Source: Psychromonas sp. 14N.309.X.WAT.B.A12 (GTDB lineage: Bacteria > Pseudomonadota > Gammaproteobacteria > Enterobacterales > Psychromonadaceae). From it: 64,000 bases of DNA. How positions within the stretch are numbered: the first letter of the stretch is position 1; the number at the start of each line of letters is the position of its first letter. This document shows positions 36,351 to 45,192 of this stretch, piece by piece. Location: the NCBI RefSeq assembly GCF_030397575.1, contig NZ_JAPNXS010000003.1, positions 62,001 through 126,000 of the forward strand, given 5' to 3'. The position numbers were made by a program, and so were the translations under genes. The notes under the pieces were generated by a model, which was not told the origin of the DNA, searched no databases, and saw only the letters and a program-made list of their open reading frames with translations.

Positions 36351-37904
36351 ATGATAGATAAAGTTGAACAACAAAAAATTGATTTAACCGGGCAAGACCG
36401 TTTTGCATGGAATTTGATGGTGAGTTGGATCAGCCAACTAGTGCTGATTTTCTCTGGCTTTATTATGCCGCGTTTGGTGGATGATAAAGTGGGACAAGCG
36501 GCTTTAGGTATATGGGATTTTGGTTGGTCATTTGTCAGCTATTTAAGCTTGGTTGGTCTCGGCATGGGGGCTTGCTTCAATCGCTATGTTGCCAAGCATA
36601 GAGGTGCAGGTGAACTGACCTTACTTAATTATGTTGCTAATTCAGCCTTATTTGTTCAGTTAATATTTGCTGCTGTGGCAATGTCGGTTACCGTTTTATT
36701 TTACCTATTACTACCACCTTATTTTGGCGAAAACCTTGCTGAGAATACTCATACGGCTCAGTTAGTTATTCTTTTTTTAGGAGCAGGAGTTGCTTTTCAA
36801 ATGGCTTCTGGTTCGGCAAGTGGATTATTAACCGGTTACCATCGGTGGGATATACATAATGCACTGCATGCAGGCGATAGTATATTATCTATTGTCTTAA
36901 TGGTATTTGCTCTTTATTTCACTGATTTGAATGTTGCTGGAATGGCAATTGGCTACTTGATTTCAACTATTATTTTCCAATCACTTAGATTTGTATTTGT
37001 TAATAAAATCTGCAAGGAATTTAAGTTTAATTTAAAAATGGCGAACTGGAAAACAACTAAAATGTTATTAAAGTTTGGCATTAAAAGTATGCTATCTAAT
37101 GTTCCTCCTATCATTTTGTTACAGACGATCAGTGTGATGTTGGTGAGTTCTATTGGCCCTGCTGCGCTCGCAATTTTTGCTCGCCCTATGGCGTTAACTA
37201 AGCAAATCAAAACATTCATGACTAAGTTTACTTTGATGCTGACTCCTACAACAGGCTCCATGCAGGGGGCTGGAGATGCGCAAGCAATTCAGGCGTTGTT
37301 CATTAATACCACCAAATTAAGCTTTGCTTTTGCTTTGCCTACTTTAGGTTTGTTGTTCATCTATGGTGATATTGTTCTGCATTATTGGATGGGACCTGAA
37401 TATGCACTTTGGCCATTAGTAATGATTTTAGCCATTGGCCAGCTACTTCCAATGGGGCAAGATACTTCGATTCGTATATTAATGGGCATGAATCAACATG
37501 GCCGTATTTCACTTTTTGCTTTTGTTGCGATTTTTGTATTATTTGGGATAGGGCTTTTATTCACGGGTGTTAAGCAGTGGGAATTAACTACAGCCGCACT
37601 ATTGTTTGTTATTCCAATGAATATTGTCTATGGCATTATTGTACCTATTTATGCATGTAACGAGCTTAAGCTTTCTTTAAAAACCTATATTTTCAATAGT
37701 TTACTTAAGCCATTTCTTTATATTATTCCTTTTTTTACCCTGCTTTCTTTATCTCGCAATGAATATAATCAAGGTGAGTGGTTAAATGCTTGGTTGTTTT
37801 TTGGTTGTGCAGGTGTTGTTACCTTAACTATTTACTTCTATTACTTAGTACCAATGAAGCTACGAAAAAAGTGTTTATCTCGATTTAAGTTGCAATCACT
37901 ATGA
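36351..37904 (+). CDS. Wzx-like polysaccharide flippase
   Basis: A 517-residue inner-membrane protein with about 12-14 hydrophobic spans and the MOP/PST-superfamily pattern (SGFIMPRLVDDKVGQAALG near the N-terminus, FARPMALTKQIKTFM mid-way, GPEYALWPLVMILAIGQL later). It should flip the lipid-linked repeat to the periplasm. The stop overlaps the next start by four bases (ATGA), indicating coupling. Confidence 0.88.
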   Translation: MIDKVEQQKIDLTGQDRFAWNLMVSWISQLVLIFSGFIMPRLVDDKVGQAALGIWDFGWSFVSYLSLVGLGMGACFNRYVAKHRGAGELTLLNYVANSALFVQLIFAAVAMSVTVLFYLLLPPYFGENLAENTHTAQLVILFLGAGVAFQMASGSASGLLTGYHRWDIHNALHAGDSILSIVLMVFALYFTDLNVAGMAIGYLISTIIFQSLRFVFVNKICKEFKFNLKMANWKTTKMLLKFGIKSMLSNVPPIILLQTISVMLVSSIGPAALAIFARPMALTKQIKTFMTKFTLMLTPTTGSMQGAGDAQAIQALFINTTKLSFAFALPTLGLLFIYGDIVLHYWMGPEYALWPLVMILAIGQLLPMGQDTSIRILMGMNQHGRISLFAFVAIFVLFGIGLLFTGVKQWELTTAALLFVIPMNIVYGIIVPIYACNELKLSLKTYIFNSLLKPFLYIIPFFTLLSLSRNEYNQGEWLNAWLFFGCAGVVTLTIYFYYLVPMKLRKKCLSRFKLQSL

Positions 37905-39127
37905 AGAAGAAAAATACGGTTAGCCTAAGAAAATATCCATACCCTTACCAAGCAATGCTTGCTATTTGTAGTGATCTTGATGAAACACCTAACAAAGAAA
38001 TTTATTTTGAAACGGCAAAGTACTTAAATACAACTGAACAAACGTCTTTAGGAAAAGGGGTTGGCTTAGAGGTTGGTAATACGATCTATTTTGATATGCC
38101 AAGCCATAATTTTTCTTATACAAATACTGATGATGATGGAAGGGGCAAAATTCATCAATTAATTGAGTCTGGCCATATTGACTGCCTACACTCATTTGGT
38201 GACTTTGTTGATGACAGAGTATCAATTGAAAAGTATTGGAATACTATTCAATCAGGAAAACGAAAAATTGAGGTATGGGTAGACCATGCACAAGCCCCAA
38301 CTAATTTGGATAATGACATTATGCAAGGTCGCGGTGCTGAGCAAGGTACCAAAGCTTATCATAGTGACCTTACAGTACAGTCTGGTGGTCTGCCTTTTAT
38401 TTGGAAAGGTCGGGTGACGAGTTGTGTTGCGCAAAATGCAAAACGCAGTTATCAAAGTTTATTTAACAAGCTGAAAATTAAAGCATCTATTAAAACCATT
38501 GCATTAGAGTTTATTAAAGGTTGGCTGGCTCGATTTGGAAACCAAAAATATGCAATGCATAAAGCTAACAAAGTACTACGTAAAGCAACATTAATAGACG
38601 GTACTGAAGTTATTGAATTTATGCGTTGTAACCCAGCATGGGGGGGGGTCTCTTGTTTCGATCAAGCACGTGGTATTCATCATGTATTAACTAAAGAGAT
38701 GTTAGATACCTTGGTGCAGAATGAAGGTTGTAGTGTTCTATATAGTCATTTAGGTAAAGTGCACTCTATCGAAGAACCGTTTACTGAAGAAACGAGGCAA
38801 GCCTTTGAGTTATTAGCTGAGTATCAAGGTAACCAAAAAATATTAACTACCACTACTCGCCGTTTATTAGGCTATAACCGTACAGTTGAAGAATTGGATT
38901 TCTCTGTTAAACATATAGGTGAAGAAACCCATATCTATCTTACTACAGATTACAGCGGCGAGGATATTCAAGGTCTGACTTGGTATGTGGAAAATCCTGA
39001 TTTAACCCTACTATATATTAATGGCGTAAAGTGTCATCGTATAATCATTAATGACAAGGATGATTCGGGACTAGTTAGTATTTCAATCGGATGGGAGCGA
39101 TTAGTCTTTCCTAAAATGGATAATTAA
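37901..39127 (+). CDS. Unknown exopolysaccharide-locus protein, possibly deacetylase-like, with G9 tract
   Basis: I do not recognise this 408-residue protein with confidence. The N-terminus YPYPYQAMLAICSDLDETP resembles motif 1 of carbohydrate deacetylases of the glycoside hydrolase/deacetylase superfamily, and HIDCLHSFGDFVDD and VWVDHAQAPTNLD supply histidines and aspartates like those that bind metal there. The last 80 residues look like a separate beta-rich module. No signal peptide is seen. It is coupled to the flippase by a 4-bp overlap and followed after 2 bp by a glycosyltransferase, so it belongs to precursor assembly. Codons 247-250 (W-G-G-V) contain nine consecutive G (38640-38648), a likely slippage site. 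Confidence 0.6.
   Translation: MKKKNTVSLRKYPYPYQAMLAICSDLDETPNKEIYFETAKYLNTTEQTSLGKGVGLEVGNTIYFDMPSHNFSYTNTDDDGRGKIHQLIESGHIDCLHSFGDFVDDRVSIEKYWNTIQSGKRKIEVWVDHAQAPTNLDNDIMQGRGAEQGTKAYHSDLTVQSGGLPFIWKGRVTSCVAQNAKRSYQSLFNKLKIKASIKTIALEFIKGWLARFGNQKYAMHKANKVLRKATLIDGTEVIEFMRCNPAWGGVSCFDQARGIHHVLTKEMLDTLVQNEGCSVLYSHLGKVHSIEEPFTEETRQAFELLAEYQGNQKILTTTTRRLLGYNRTVEELDFSVKHIGEETHIYLTTDYSGEDIQGLTWYVENPDLTLLYINGVKCHRIIINDKDDSGLVSISIGWERLVFPKMDN
38640..38648 (+). repeat. G9 homopolymer inside a coding sequence
   Basis: Nine consecutive G span codons 247-250 of the unknown protein. Loss or gain of one base would end translation after about 60% of the protein. G tracts of this length are known slippage hot spots in phase-variable bacterial genes. 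Confidence 0.9.
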
Positions 39128-39129
39128 AA

Positions 39130-40362
39130 ATGCTTGATAAGAAAGTTAATCTTCTTCGGAACTGTTATCGTTGGTTATTAAGGATAATGCTTATTTTGCA
39201 TTATTTAATATTAAAGTTATTTAAGTTAATACCTCATAAGACTAAAAAAACGAAGCAATTAACTATATTAGCGACAGGCACTTTTTATTCTGACCATTGG
39301 TTAATGACTCATTTACACCCTATGGCTAATGCTGATAAGTGTAAGCATTTATTGATGGTGGCATCTACTTCTGTACCAAATATAGATAAAGTTTCTGGAC
39401 AGTATGCTCCGCGCTGGTTAAGTAAAATATTCGGACAGGTAGGTGCTCGTTTGCTCTTTTTTACATGGGTAGCGATCACTAAAAGGCCTGATGTTTTAGT
39501 AGGGTTTCACCTTTTACTTAATGGTTTGTTTGTTGTGGTGTTAGCGAAACTGATTGGTGCTAAATCTGTCTACATTTGTGGTGGTGGGCCAAGAGAAGTT
39601 GTTGGAGGTGGGGTTAACACTGAAAATAGAATTTTTAACAAAATTGGACAGCCTGATGACTTTATAGAAAAAATGTTAGTTAAGTCAGTAAATGAAATGG
39701 ATCTTGTCGTGTCTATGGGAACATCTGCTATTCGTTATTTTAAAGATAAAGGTGTCTCGACAAACTTTGAAATTGTGCCTGGCGGGTTCGATGATTCTGT
39801 ATTTTGCCCTAGGCCTGAAATAAAAAAACAATATGATTTAATTTTAATAGGTCGTTTGTCTGAAGTAAAAAGAATCGATCGGTTTTTGGAGTCGATACAA
39901 ATTGCGAAAAAACAACTTCCTCATTTAAATGCGGTAATCGTCGGTGATGGTCCAGATAAAGAAAAATTACAAAAGCTGGCTATCGAGTTAGGTATTGCTG
40001 ATGATGTATATTTTGCAGGGTGGCAAAATAATGTCGAATATTGGCTTCAGCAATCTCGCTGTTTTGTGTTGACCTCAGATTCCGAAGGTTTATCGCAGGC
40101 ACTTATTCAGGCAATGATGTGTGGGATCCCTGCCATTAACTCTGATGTTGGCGATTTAAGTGATTTAATTAAAGAAGATAAAAATGGTTATCTTATAACT
40201 CCGTTAACCAATGAAAGCTTTGCAAATAGTTATGTGACTATACTTTCTTCTGAAAATAAACTAAAAAAATTGTCGGAAAATGCGTATCACTCTACAACAA
40301 AATTTTCTGTTCCTGCAGTCTCACAACATTGGCAGAAAATATATGCAACATTTACCAGTTAG
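39130..40362 (+). CDS. GT4-family glycosyltransferase
   Basis: The 410 residues have a GT-B fold: the N-terminal part has HPMANADKCKHLLMVA and KSVYICGGGPREVVGGG, and the C-terminal Glycos_transf_1 domain has LILIGRLSEVKRIDRFLESI, VIVGDGPDKEKLQ and the nucleotide-sugar-binding SEGLSQALIQAMMCGIPAI. A hydrophobic segment at the N-terminus (about 12-30) may tether it to the membrane. It is 2 bp after the unknown 408-residue gene. The sugar donor cannot be read from sequence. Confidence 0.88.
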   Translation: MLDKKVNLLRNCYRWLLRIMLILHYLILKLFKLIPHKTKKTKQLTILATGTFYSDHWLMTHLHPMANADKCKHLLMVASTSVPNIDKVSGQYAPRWLSKIFGQVGARLLFFTWVAITKRPDVLVGFHLLLNGLFVVVLAKLIGAKSVYICGGGPREVVGGGVNTENRIFNKIGQPDDFIEKMLVKSVNEMDLVVSMGTSAIRYFKDKGVSTNFEIVPGGFDDSVFCPRPEIKKQYDLILIGRLSEVKRIDRFLESIQIAKKQLPHLNAVIVGDGPDKEKLQKLAIELGIADDVYFAGWQNNVEYWLQQSRCFVLTSDSEGLSQALIQAMMCGIPAINSDVGDLSDLIKEDKNGYLITPLTNESFANSYVTILSSENKLKKLSENAYHSTTKFSVPAVSQHWQKIYATFTS

Positions 40363-40382
40363 ATAAATTAAGCCCATTACTT

Positions 40383-41801
40383 ATGATTCGAATTACATTA
40401 TTGACCTTACTCATTGCTTATTTAAGTGTTTATGCTTGGAAGGATTGGTTTCGTGGTGCTTGCTGGTTAGTGCTTCTAATTGCTATCTTTCAGCATCCTG
40501 ATATGCCTAAGGCTGTTGGGGGTATACCTGGTTTAAATCATTGGAACTTTTTATTTCTAAATGTAGTTTTATCTTGGCTTTCTAATAGAAGAAAGCAGAA
40601 GTTACTTTGGGAAATGCCGCGTAAAATTAATTTTTTGTTATTTATATATGGCTTTTTTATTGTACTGAGTGTCATCAGATACATGTCAGATCGAAGTGGT
40701 GTATTAGAATGGTATGAAGTGATTAATGCTTCTCCACCAGGAGCTATTTCTGATATCAACGAATACTTGATTAATTGTTTTAAGTGGGTCTTTCCAAGCA
40801 TGATTATTTTTGATGGTTGCCGTAATAGAAAGCAGTATAATTTTGCATTGGGCTCCTTAGCTCTGATGTTCATTTTATTAGCCTTTCAAGTTGTTAAGGC
40901 AATGAAGTTAGGTTCATTGACTTTAGGTGGTGATGCGCTACAGCATAAAGCGCTAAAAATTATCTCTGATAGTGTTGGCTTCCACCGAGTTAATATCTCA
41001 ATGATGATGAGTGGCGCTTTTTGGCTCGTTTTTTGTTTAAAAGAGTTAGTTAGTAAAAAACATTACTGGTTTGTTATATTGCCCAGTTGCCTTATGATAT
41101 TTCTTGCTATGGCTTTAACGGGAGGCCGAACAGGCTACGGAACTTGGGCTGTACTAGGTTTGCTTTATTGTTTGTTTAAGTGGAAAAAATATATTTTATT
41201 AGTCCCATTAATATACATAGCCGTGATTATGTTTGCACCATCTTCGGTTGAGCGACTTAGCTTTGGTTTTAAATCAGATGAAAATTTATACACTCAAGAG
41301 GCTAATTTCGAAGAAGATGGAGTTGACTTGTATGAAGTCACTTCTGGCCGGAATTTAGCTTGGCCACTAGTGTGGGAGTCCATTTTAGAGGCCCCATTTT
41401 TTGGTTATGGTAGAGATGCTATGGTAAATATAGGGCTTACACTCCAGATGAAGGATTTATATGGCGTATCAGATAGTTTTCCTCATCCGCATAACTCTTA
41501 TTTACAATGGATTCAAGATAACGGCTTTATAGGTGCCTTGCCTGTATTTTTATTATATTTACTGCTCTTGAAATATTCTTGGAGCCTGTTTCGTGATAAT
41601 TCTAACCGTTTATATGTAGTTACTGGAGGGGTTTCCTTTGCATTAATAGGAGCCTTTCTAATTGCTTCTATAGGAAGCCAGTCTTTCTATCCTAGAGAAG
41701 GCTCTGTTGGTATGTGGGCGGCAATTGGCTTGTTATTACGAGTTTATGTCGAACGTAACAAAAAAAGAAATAATAAAAATAGTTTACTTTTAGATGAATA
41801 A
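40383..41801 (+). CDS. O-antigen ligase / Wzy-type polymerase-like membrane protein
   Basis: About 472 residues with some 10-12 hydrophobic spans. The Wzy_C-like periplasmic loop is visible in ALTGGRTGYGTWAVLGL, SGRNLAWPLVWESI and SFPHPHNSYLQWIQDNGFIG, the conserved H-N-x-Y-L signature. Exosortase A loci usually carry a related O-glycosylation ligase. Here it may polymerise the repeat or attach it to protein. I start at ATG 40383 (MIRITLLTLLIAY); the open frame extends to TTG 40329 inside the previous gene, which would add 18 unlikely residues. Confidence 0.82.
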   Translation: MIRITLLTLLIAYLSVYAWKDWFRGACWLVLLIAIFQHPDMPKAVGGIPGLNHWNFLFLNVVLSWLSNRRKQKLLWEMPRKINFLLFIYGFFIVLSVIRYMSDRSGVLEWYEVINASPPGAISDINEYLINCFKWVFPSMIIFDGCRNRKQYNFALGSLALMFILLAFQVVKAMKLGSLTLGGDALQHKALKIISDSVGFHRVNISMMMSGAFWLVFCLKELVSKKHYWFVILPSCLMIFLAMALTGGRTGYGTWAVLGLLYCLFKWKKYILLVPLIYIAVIMFAPSSVERLSFGFKSDENLYTQEANFEEDGVDLYEVTSGRNLAWPLVWESILEAPFFGYGRDAMVNIGLTLQMKDLYGVSDSFPHPHNSYLQWIQDNGFIGALPVFLLYLLLLKYSWSLFRDNSNRLYVVTGGVSFALIGAFLIASIGSQSFYPREGSVGMWAAIGLLLRVYVERNKKRNNKNSLLLDE

Positions 41802-41860
41802 TACTCGAGCGAATTGCTATAAAATTAACTAATTTTTACATGGGTAAGCTGAAGGTAGGT

Positions 41861-41910
41861 GCAGATTAAAGAAGCTAAGGTATATTTCTCTAATCTGCCT
41901 TGTATTTTTT
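41861..41910. terminator. Terminator-like hairpin between the ligase gene and the beta-helix gene
   Basis: GCAGATTA (41861-41868) pairs with TAATCTGC (41891-41898), with an inner AGAA/TTCT, followed by TTGTATTTTTT on the plus strand. It lies between convergent genes. Confidence 0.65.
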
Positions 41911-41916
41911 AACCGA

Positions 41917-43584
41917 TTAATTTGTTATGTCGATACTCAAAATTTCAGGTGCATCAGGTAGATTATATAAAGAAGGTTCTGTTTGACCTCCTGCAGAGTT
42001 CTCATAAGCACCAATATCCCAAATAGTTGTATCAGTCCTAATATAGCCTAGTATATCTGATGTGATTGATTCTCCATAAAGGGTTTCATATAGCGCATAA
42101 AAACTGGCTTTAGTGCCTTTATCTATAGCTGCAGAGCTTGAAGATAAACTGTAATTTCCATCATCTAAAAAGCTTGGGTCTGCATTAAGACAACTTCCTC
42201 CGTTATCATCACATTTGCCCGATGAAACTAACGAAGTTAAATCAGTATATGTTTTTCCATCAATATAAAGTCTTAAAGGATTATAGAAAAGATTGTTTTC
42301 AATATCAGAGTTATCGACAGTGGTATCATCGCCTTTTAACATTATCGCATATTGGCTATTTCCGGTATAAGCTCCGTCATGTAGGTTTGCTATAATATTA
42401 CTTGTTATATCAGCTTCATACCCTGAGACTGCCTCATAGGCAATGCCTCTAATTGCATCTGTAATAGTATTATTACTAATATAAACATTACCGGTATTAT
42501 AAGCAGTAATCCCCACACCAGTTTGATAGCTAGATATATCACCATGTGTTTCGTTAGTGCTCTCTTTCATACCGTGGATATTATTACCCGTAATGTAGAC
42601 ATCAAAAGCACCTGTGGATTTTATACCAGTTATACATTCAGATATATCATTGTTAATGAACCAAATCCTACTAGGATCATAATGCACTACCATACATTCA
42701 CCAGGGGAAGATGAAGATGTTTCAATATCATAACAAGTATTACCACTAATGATTACATCGTCTGCCTGTTTTATGTCTACACAATTCTCTCTTTCACTAT
42801 AGCTTGTGTTTCCTCCATAATAAAAGTGATGTGCATCTACACCTCCGTGAGAGTATTGAACTCCATCGCCACCATTATGATGAGTGGTATTATATAAATG
42901 CCAAACATTATTAATATAGCTTCCTGTTTGTAAAGCATGTCGATCATTTTCTGTTTCAGACTCTGAATCACCCATATATGAGATGGTATTGTTATAGGCA
43001 ATGAAACCTTCAAGTTGTAGTCCATTACTACCTCCTGCTGCAATGCCAGTTGCACCACTTTCTAATGAACCTGTGCCTGTAATAACGGTATTACGCACCA
43101 TTATGTGATCAGTTTGCAGATCACGATAAGGGCGAACAGAAATCCCTTTATCCCCACTGATATTTAAATTGTCTACATATAGGTAGGTTCCATATAATAC
43201 AAGTGACATTTTTATTGAGTTACCTTCTGCACCAACGATCCAAACAGGTTCGGATTCAGTACCTTCGGACTTAAGATAGATGGTACTAGTGTATTCGTAA
43301 GGTCCACCATGGACTTCAACATAAGAACCAGCTGCCATTGAAGAAGGGAGTCTGCATAGAGGTTCACTCTCAGAGCCATACGTTAATTTCAAAGAGCAAT
43401 TTTCATTTGAAGCATCAATATAATACATATTAGTTACTTCGGAACTCCAATCTGAGGGGGGGGTAGGCGCTGCAACATCAGGTACTATCCAAGCTGCAGG
43501 TATACCCGTTGGGTACTCAAAAGCAAAACTGGTCGTAGAAAGTGTCAATATACAATACGTTCCATATTTTAATAAACGGCTCAT
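41917..43584 (-). CDS. Secreted right-handed parallel beta-helix protein (polysaccharide lyase-like) with C8 tract
   Basis: Starting at ATG 43584 after GGAG gives 555 residues with a signal peptide MSRLLKYGTYCILTLSTTSFA. The body is built of repeated NNxI turns (VRNTVITGTG, YNNTISYMGD, ISGNTCYDIE, INNDISECI, ITGNNIHGM, ISNNTITDA), the pattern of a right-handed parallel beta-helix as in pectate-lyase-like enzymes. The end reads DTTIWDIGAYE, common in such secreted proteins. It is transcribed against the locus. It may cut or remodel the exported polymer; no catalytic residues can be assigned from sequence alone. Residues 41-43 are encoded by eight C on the coding strand, right after the signal peptide. 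Confidence 0.8.
   Translation of the reverse strand: MSRLLKYGTYCILTLSTTSFAFEYPTGIPAAWIVPDVAAPTPPSDWSSEVTNMYYIDASNENCSLKLTYGSESEPLCRLPSSMAAGSYVEVHGGPYEYTSTIYLKSEGTESEPVWIVGAEGNSIKMSLVLYGTYLYVDNLNISGDKGISVRPYRDLQTDHIMVRNTVITGTGSLESGATGIAAGGSNGLQLEGFIAYNNTISYMGDSESETENDRHALQTGSYINNVWHLYNTTHHNGGDGVQYSHGGVDAHHFYYGGNTSYSERENCVDIKQADDVIISGNTCYDIETSSSSPGECMVVHYDPSRIWFINNDISECITGIKSTGAFDVYITGNNIHGMKESTNETHGDISSYQTGVGITAYNTGNVYISNNTITDAIRGIAYEAVSGYEADITSNIIANLHDGAYTGNSQYAIMLKGDDTTVDNSDIENNLFYNPLRLYIDGKTYTDLTSLVSSGKCDDNGGSCLNADPSFLDDGNYSLSSSSAAIDKGTKASFYALYETLYGESITSDILGYIRTDTTIWDIGAYENSAGGQTEPSLYNLPDAPEILSIDITN
43456..43463 (-). repeat. C8 (G8 on the plus strand) homopolymer near the start of the beta-helix gene
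   Basis: Eight identical bases encode T-P-P just downstream of the signal peptide. A one-base slip would remove over 90% of the protein. With the G9 tract it is one of the two longest G/C runs I found in the window. Confidence 0.88.
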
Positions 43585-43995
43585 TTTTGCTCCATGCTTG
43601 CTTTGATACAAATTGATAGTGACAACTAATAAACAATAAGTAATTTTAAAATTAAATAGTCTGTATCATAAGATTATAGAAGCTATTTCTATAAATCCTA
43701 GTTTTTGTAGATAACTTAATGATAATTTATCATTCATGCTTCTCAAAGCGGGGAGTTTAACCTTATTTTACTTACATGCTGGGGTATGAATATTTAGTTA
43801 GGAATTATTTAAATGAAATAACCTCTTTATATGTGGTGCTTGACAGTTTATTTTAAAAAACAAAAAGTTATTTTAATTTATTTACTTATAGGTATTTGTT
43901 GTTTCATTAAAATAATTAAAATTACTTTCTAAAATATTTATGTGGTTTAAGTTTTTATTTCAGTTTTTTGTGTTGTTAATTATAGGTAGAGTTCT
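43585..43995. other. AT-rich divergent gap with a 17-bp palindrome
   Basis: About 410 bp without a gene, between the beta-helix gene and the next glycosyltransferase. AATGATAATTTATCATT (43718-43734) is a perfect palindrome around one central base and may bind a dimeric regulator. TTGACA occurs near 43840 but has no good -10 at the right distance. Base composition is more AT-rich than the flanks, which may mark a join between two acquired segments. Confidence 0.45.
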
Positions 43996-45153
43996 TTGAG
44001 TAATGTTATAAATGTTGTCCATTATTGGGGAGGCTTTCCTATTATTGCAACTTCTAAATGGCTAAGTGCTTTAAAGCTTGTTGAAAAGTGTGCTGCTAAT
44101 AATTGGAAAAATTGGCTGGTACTATCCAAGCAACCTGATGATATATCTTTAATTACTCCTTTTATAGAAGCTGGATGTGAAGTTATTTATCACCCAAGAT
44201 CGCAGGGTAATTTTGACTATAAAAGTATTTATAGAAATTTAAAATTTCTTTTAAAAATAAACTGCACAATATTTCATTGTTATAATGATCATACGAGCCC
44301 TATTATAGCTGCAAGACTAGCGAATGTACCTATAAGGCTTTGGTCTAAGTTAGCAATGTCTTCTTATTATGAAGAAGGAGTTTCTCCTAAAGGCTTAAGA
44401 AAGTTAATGCCAAGTACTCGTATTACTTGTTGGGCAGCAAGCCAGGTCTTAGCTATTAGTAATGCTGCAAAGCAAGAAATATCTGCGCAAGTTGGCTTTC
44501 AAGATAGAGTTGCTGTTGTAGAAGTGCCTGTTGATCTAGATGTTTTCAATTACCTTGAAGGTGCATTAAAAATAAGAAAAGAATTTAATATTTCCTCAAG
44601 TGATATTGTTATTACTGCCGTTGGCCACTTTGCAGAGGTTAAAGGTTGGGATATAGCGGTTGAAGCTTTTAGTAAGGTATATAAAAAGTTCCCAAATACG
44701 AAATTATTGCTCGTAGGTAAAAAAACTTCCACCGTATTTTATAACAAGATAATGACGCTAATTCAGGAGTTAGGGGTAGAAGGGAAGGTTATTTTTTTAG
44801 GTAATAGAAATGATATCCCTTACATATTAAAAGAAAGTGACCTTTTTATTTTTCCTTCTCGGTCTGAAGGTGCTGGTGCAGCGCTTGTAGAGGCAATGGC
44901 ATCTGGAATACCTTGTGTCGCATCAAATACAGGAGGAATACCGGAGATCATAGAAAATGGTAATAACGGCCTTCTTTTTGAAAGAGACAACGTGCAAGAT
45001 TTAGCTGAGAAGATAACTAATGTATTATCTGACAGTGATTTGAGTAGTAATTTAGTTGAGTCTGCTAAGAAAGGTTTACAAAGGTTTAGTATTGAAAGGT
45101 ATGTAGATAATGTATCTAATCATTATAAAAATTTACTTGAGTACCAGAAATAA
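43996..45153 (+). CDS. GT4-family glycosyltransferase
   Basis: The 385 residues have the GT-B layout: N-terminal VINVVHYWGGFPIIATSKWL and C-terminal Glycos_transf_1 with VITAVGHFAEVKGWDIAVEA, LLLVGKKTS, and SRSEGAGAALVEAMASGIP plus NTGGIPEII. The start is TTG 43996 after AGGTAGAG; no ATG gives a full N-terminal domain. Codon use is strikingly AT-rich compared with the glnS or aroF genes, which suggests acquisition. It opens the second plus-strand gene run of the locus. Confidence 0.86.
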   Translation: MSNVINVVHYWGGFPIIATSKWLSALKLVEKCAANNWKNWLVLSKQPDDISLITPFIEAGCEVIYHPRSQGNFDYKSIYRNLKFLLKINCTIFHCYNDHTSPIIAARLANVPIRLWSKLAMSSYYEEGVSPKGLRKLMPSTRITCWAASQVLAISNAAKQEISAQVGFQDRVAVVEVPVDLDVFNYLEGALKIRKEFNISSSDIVITAVGHFAEVKGWDIAVEAFSKVYKKFPNTKLLLVGKKTSTVFYNKIMTLIQELGVEGKVIFLGNRNDIPYILKESDLFIFPSRSEGAGAALVEAMASGIPCVASNTGGIPEIIENGNNGLLFERDNVQDLAEKITNVLSDSDLSSNLVESAKKGLQRFSIERYVDNVSNHYKNLLEYQK

Positions 45154-45192
45154 TTTTCCCGTTAATTTTGTTGATTCGAGAGATATATAACT

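Noticed and set aside
40329-40382. Upstream TTG-started extension of the ligase-like gene
   Set aside because: It lies inside the previous gene and adds residues without hydrophobic or family character; ATG 40383 begins the first membrane span.
43718-43734. Palindrome considered as a Fur box
   Set aside because: The half-sites resemble TGATAA, but the core is two bases shorter than the 7-1-7 Fur pattern and the neighbouring genes are not iron genes.
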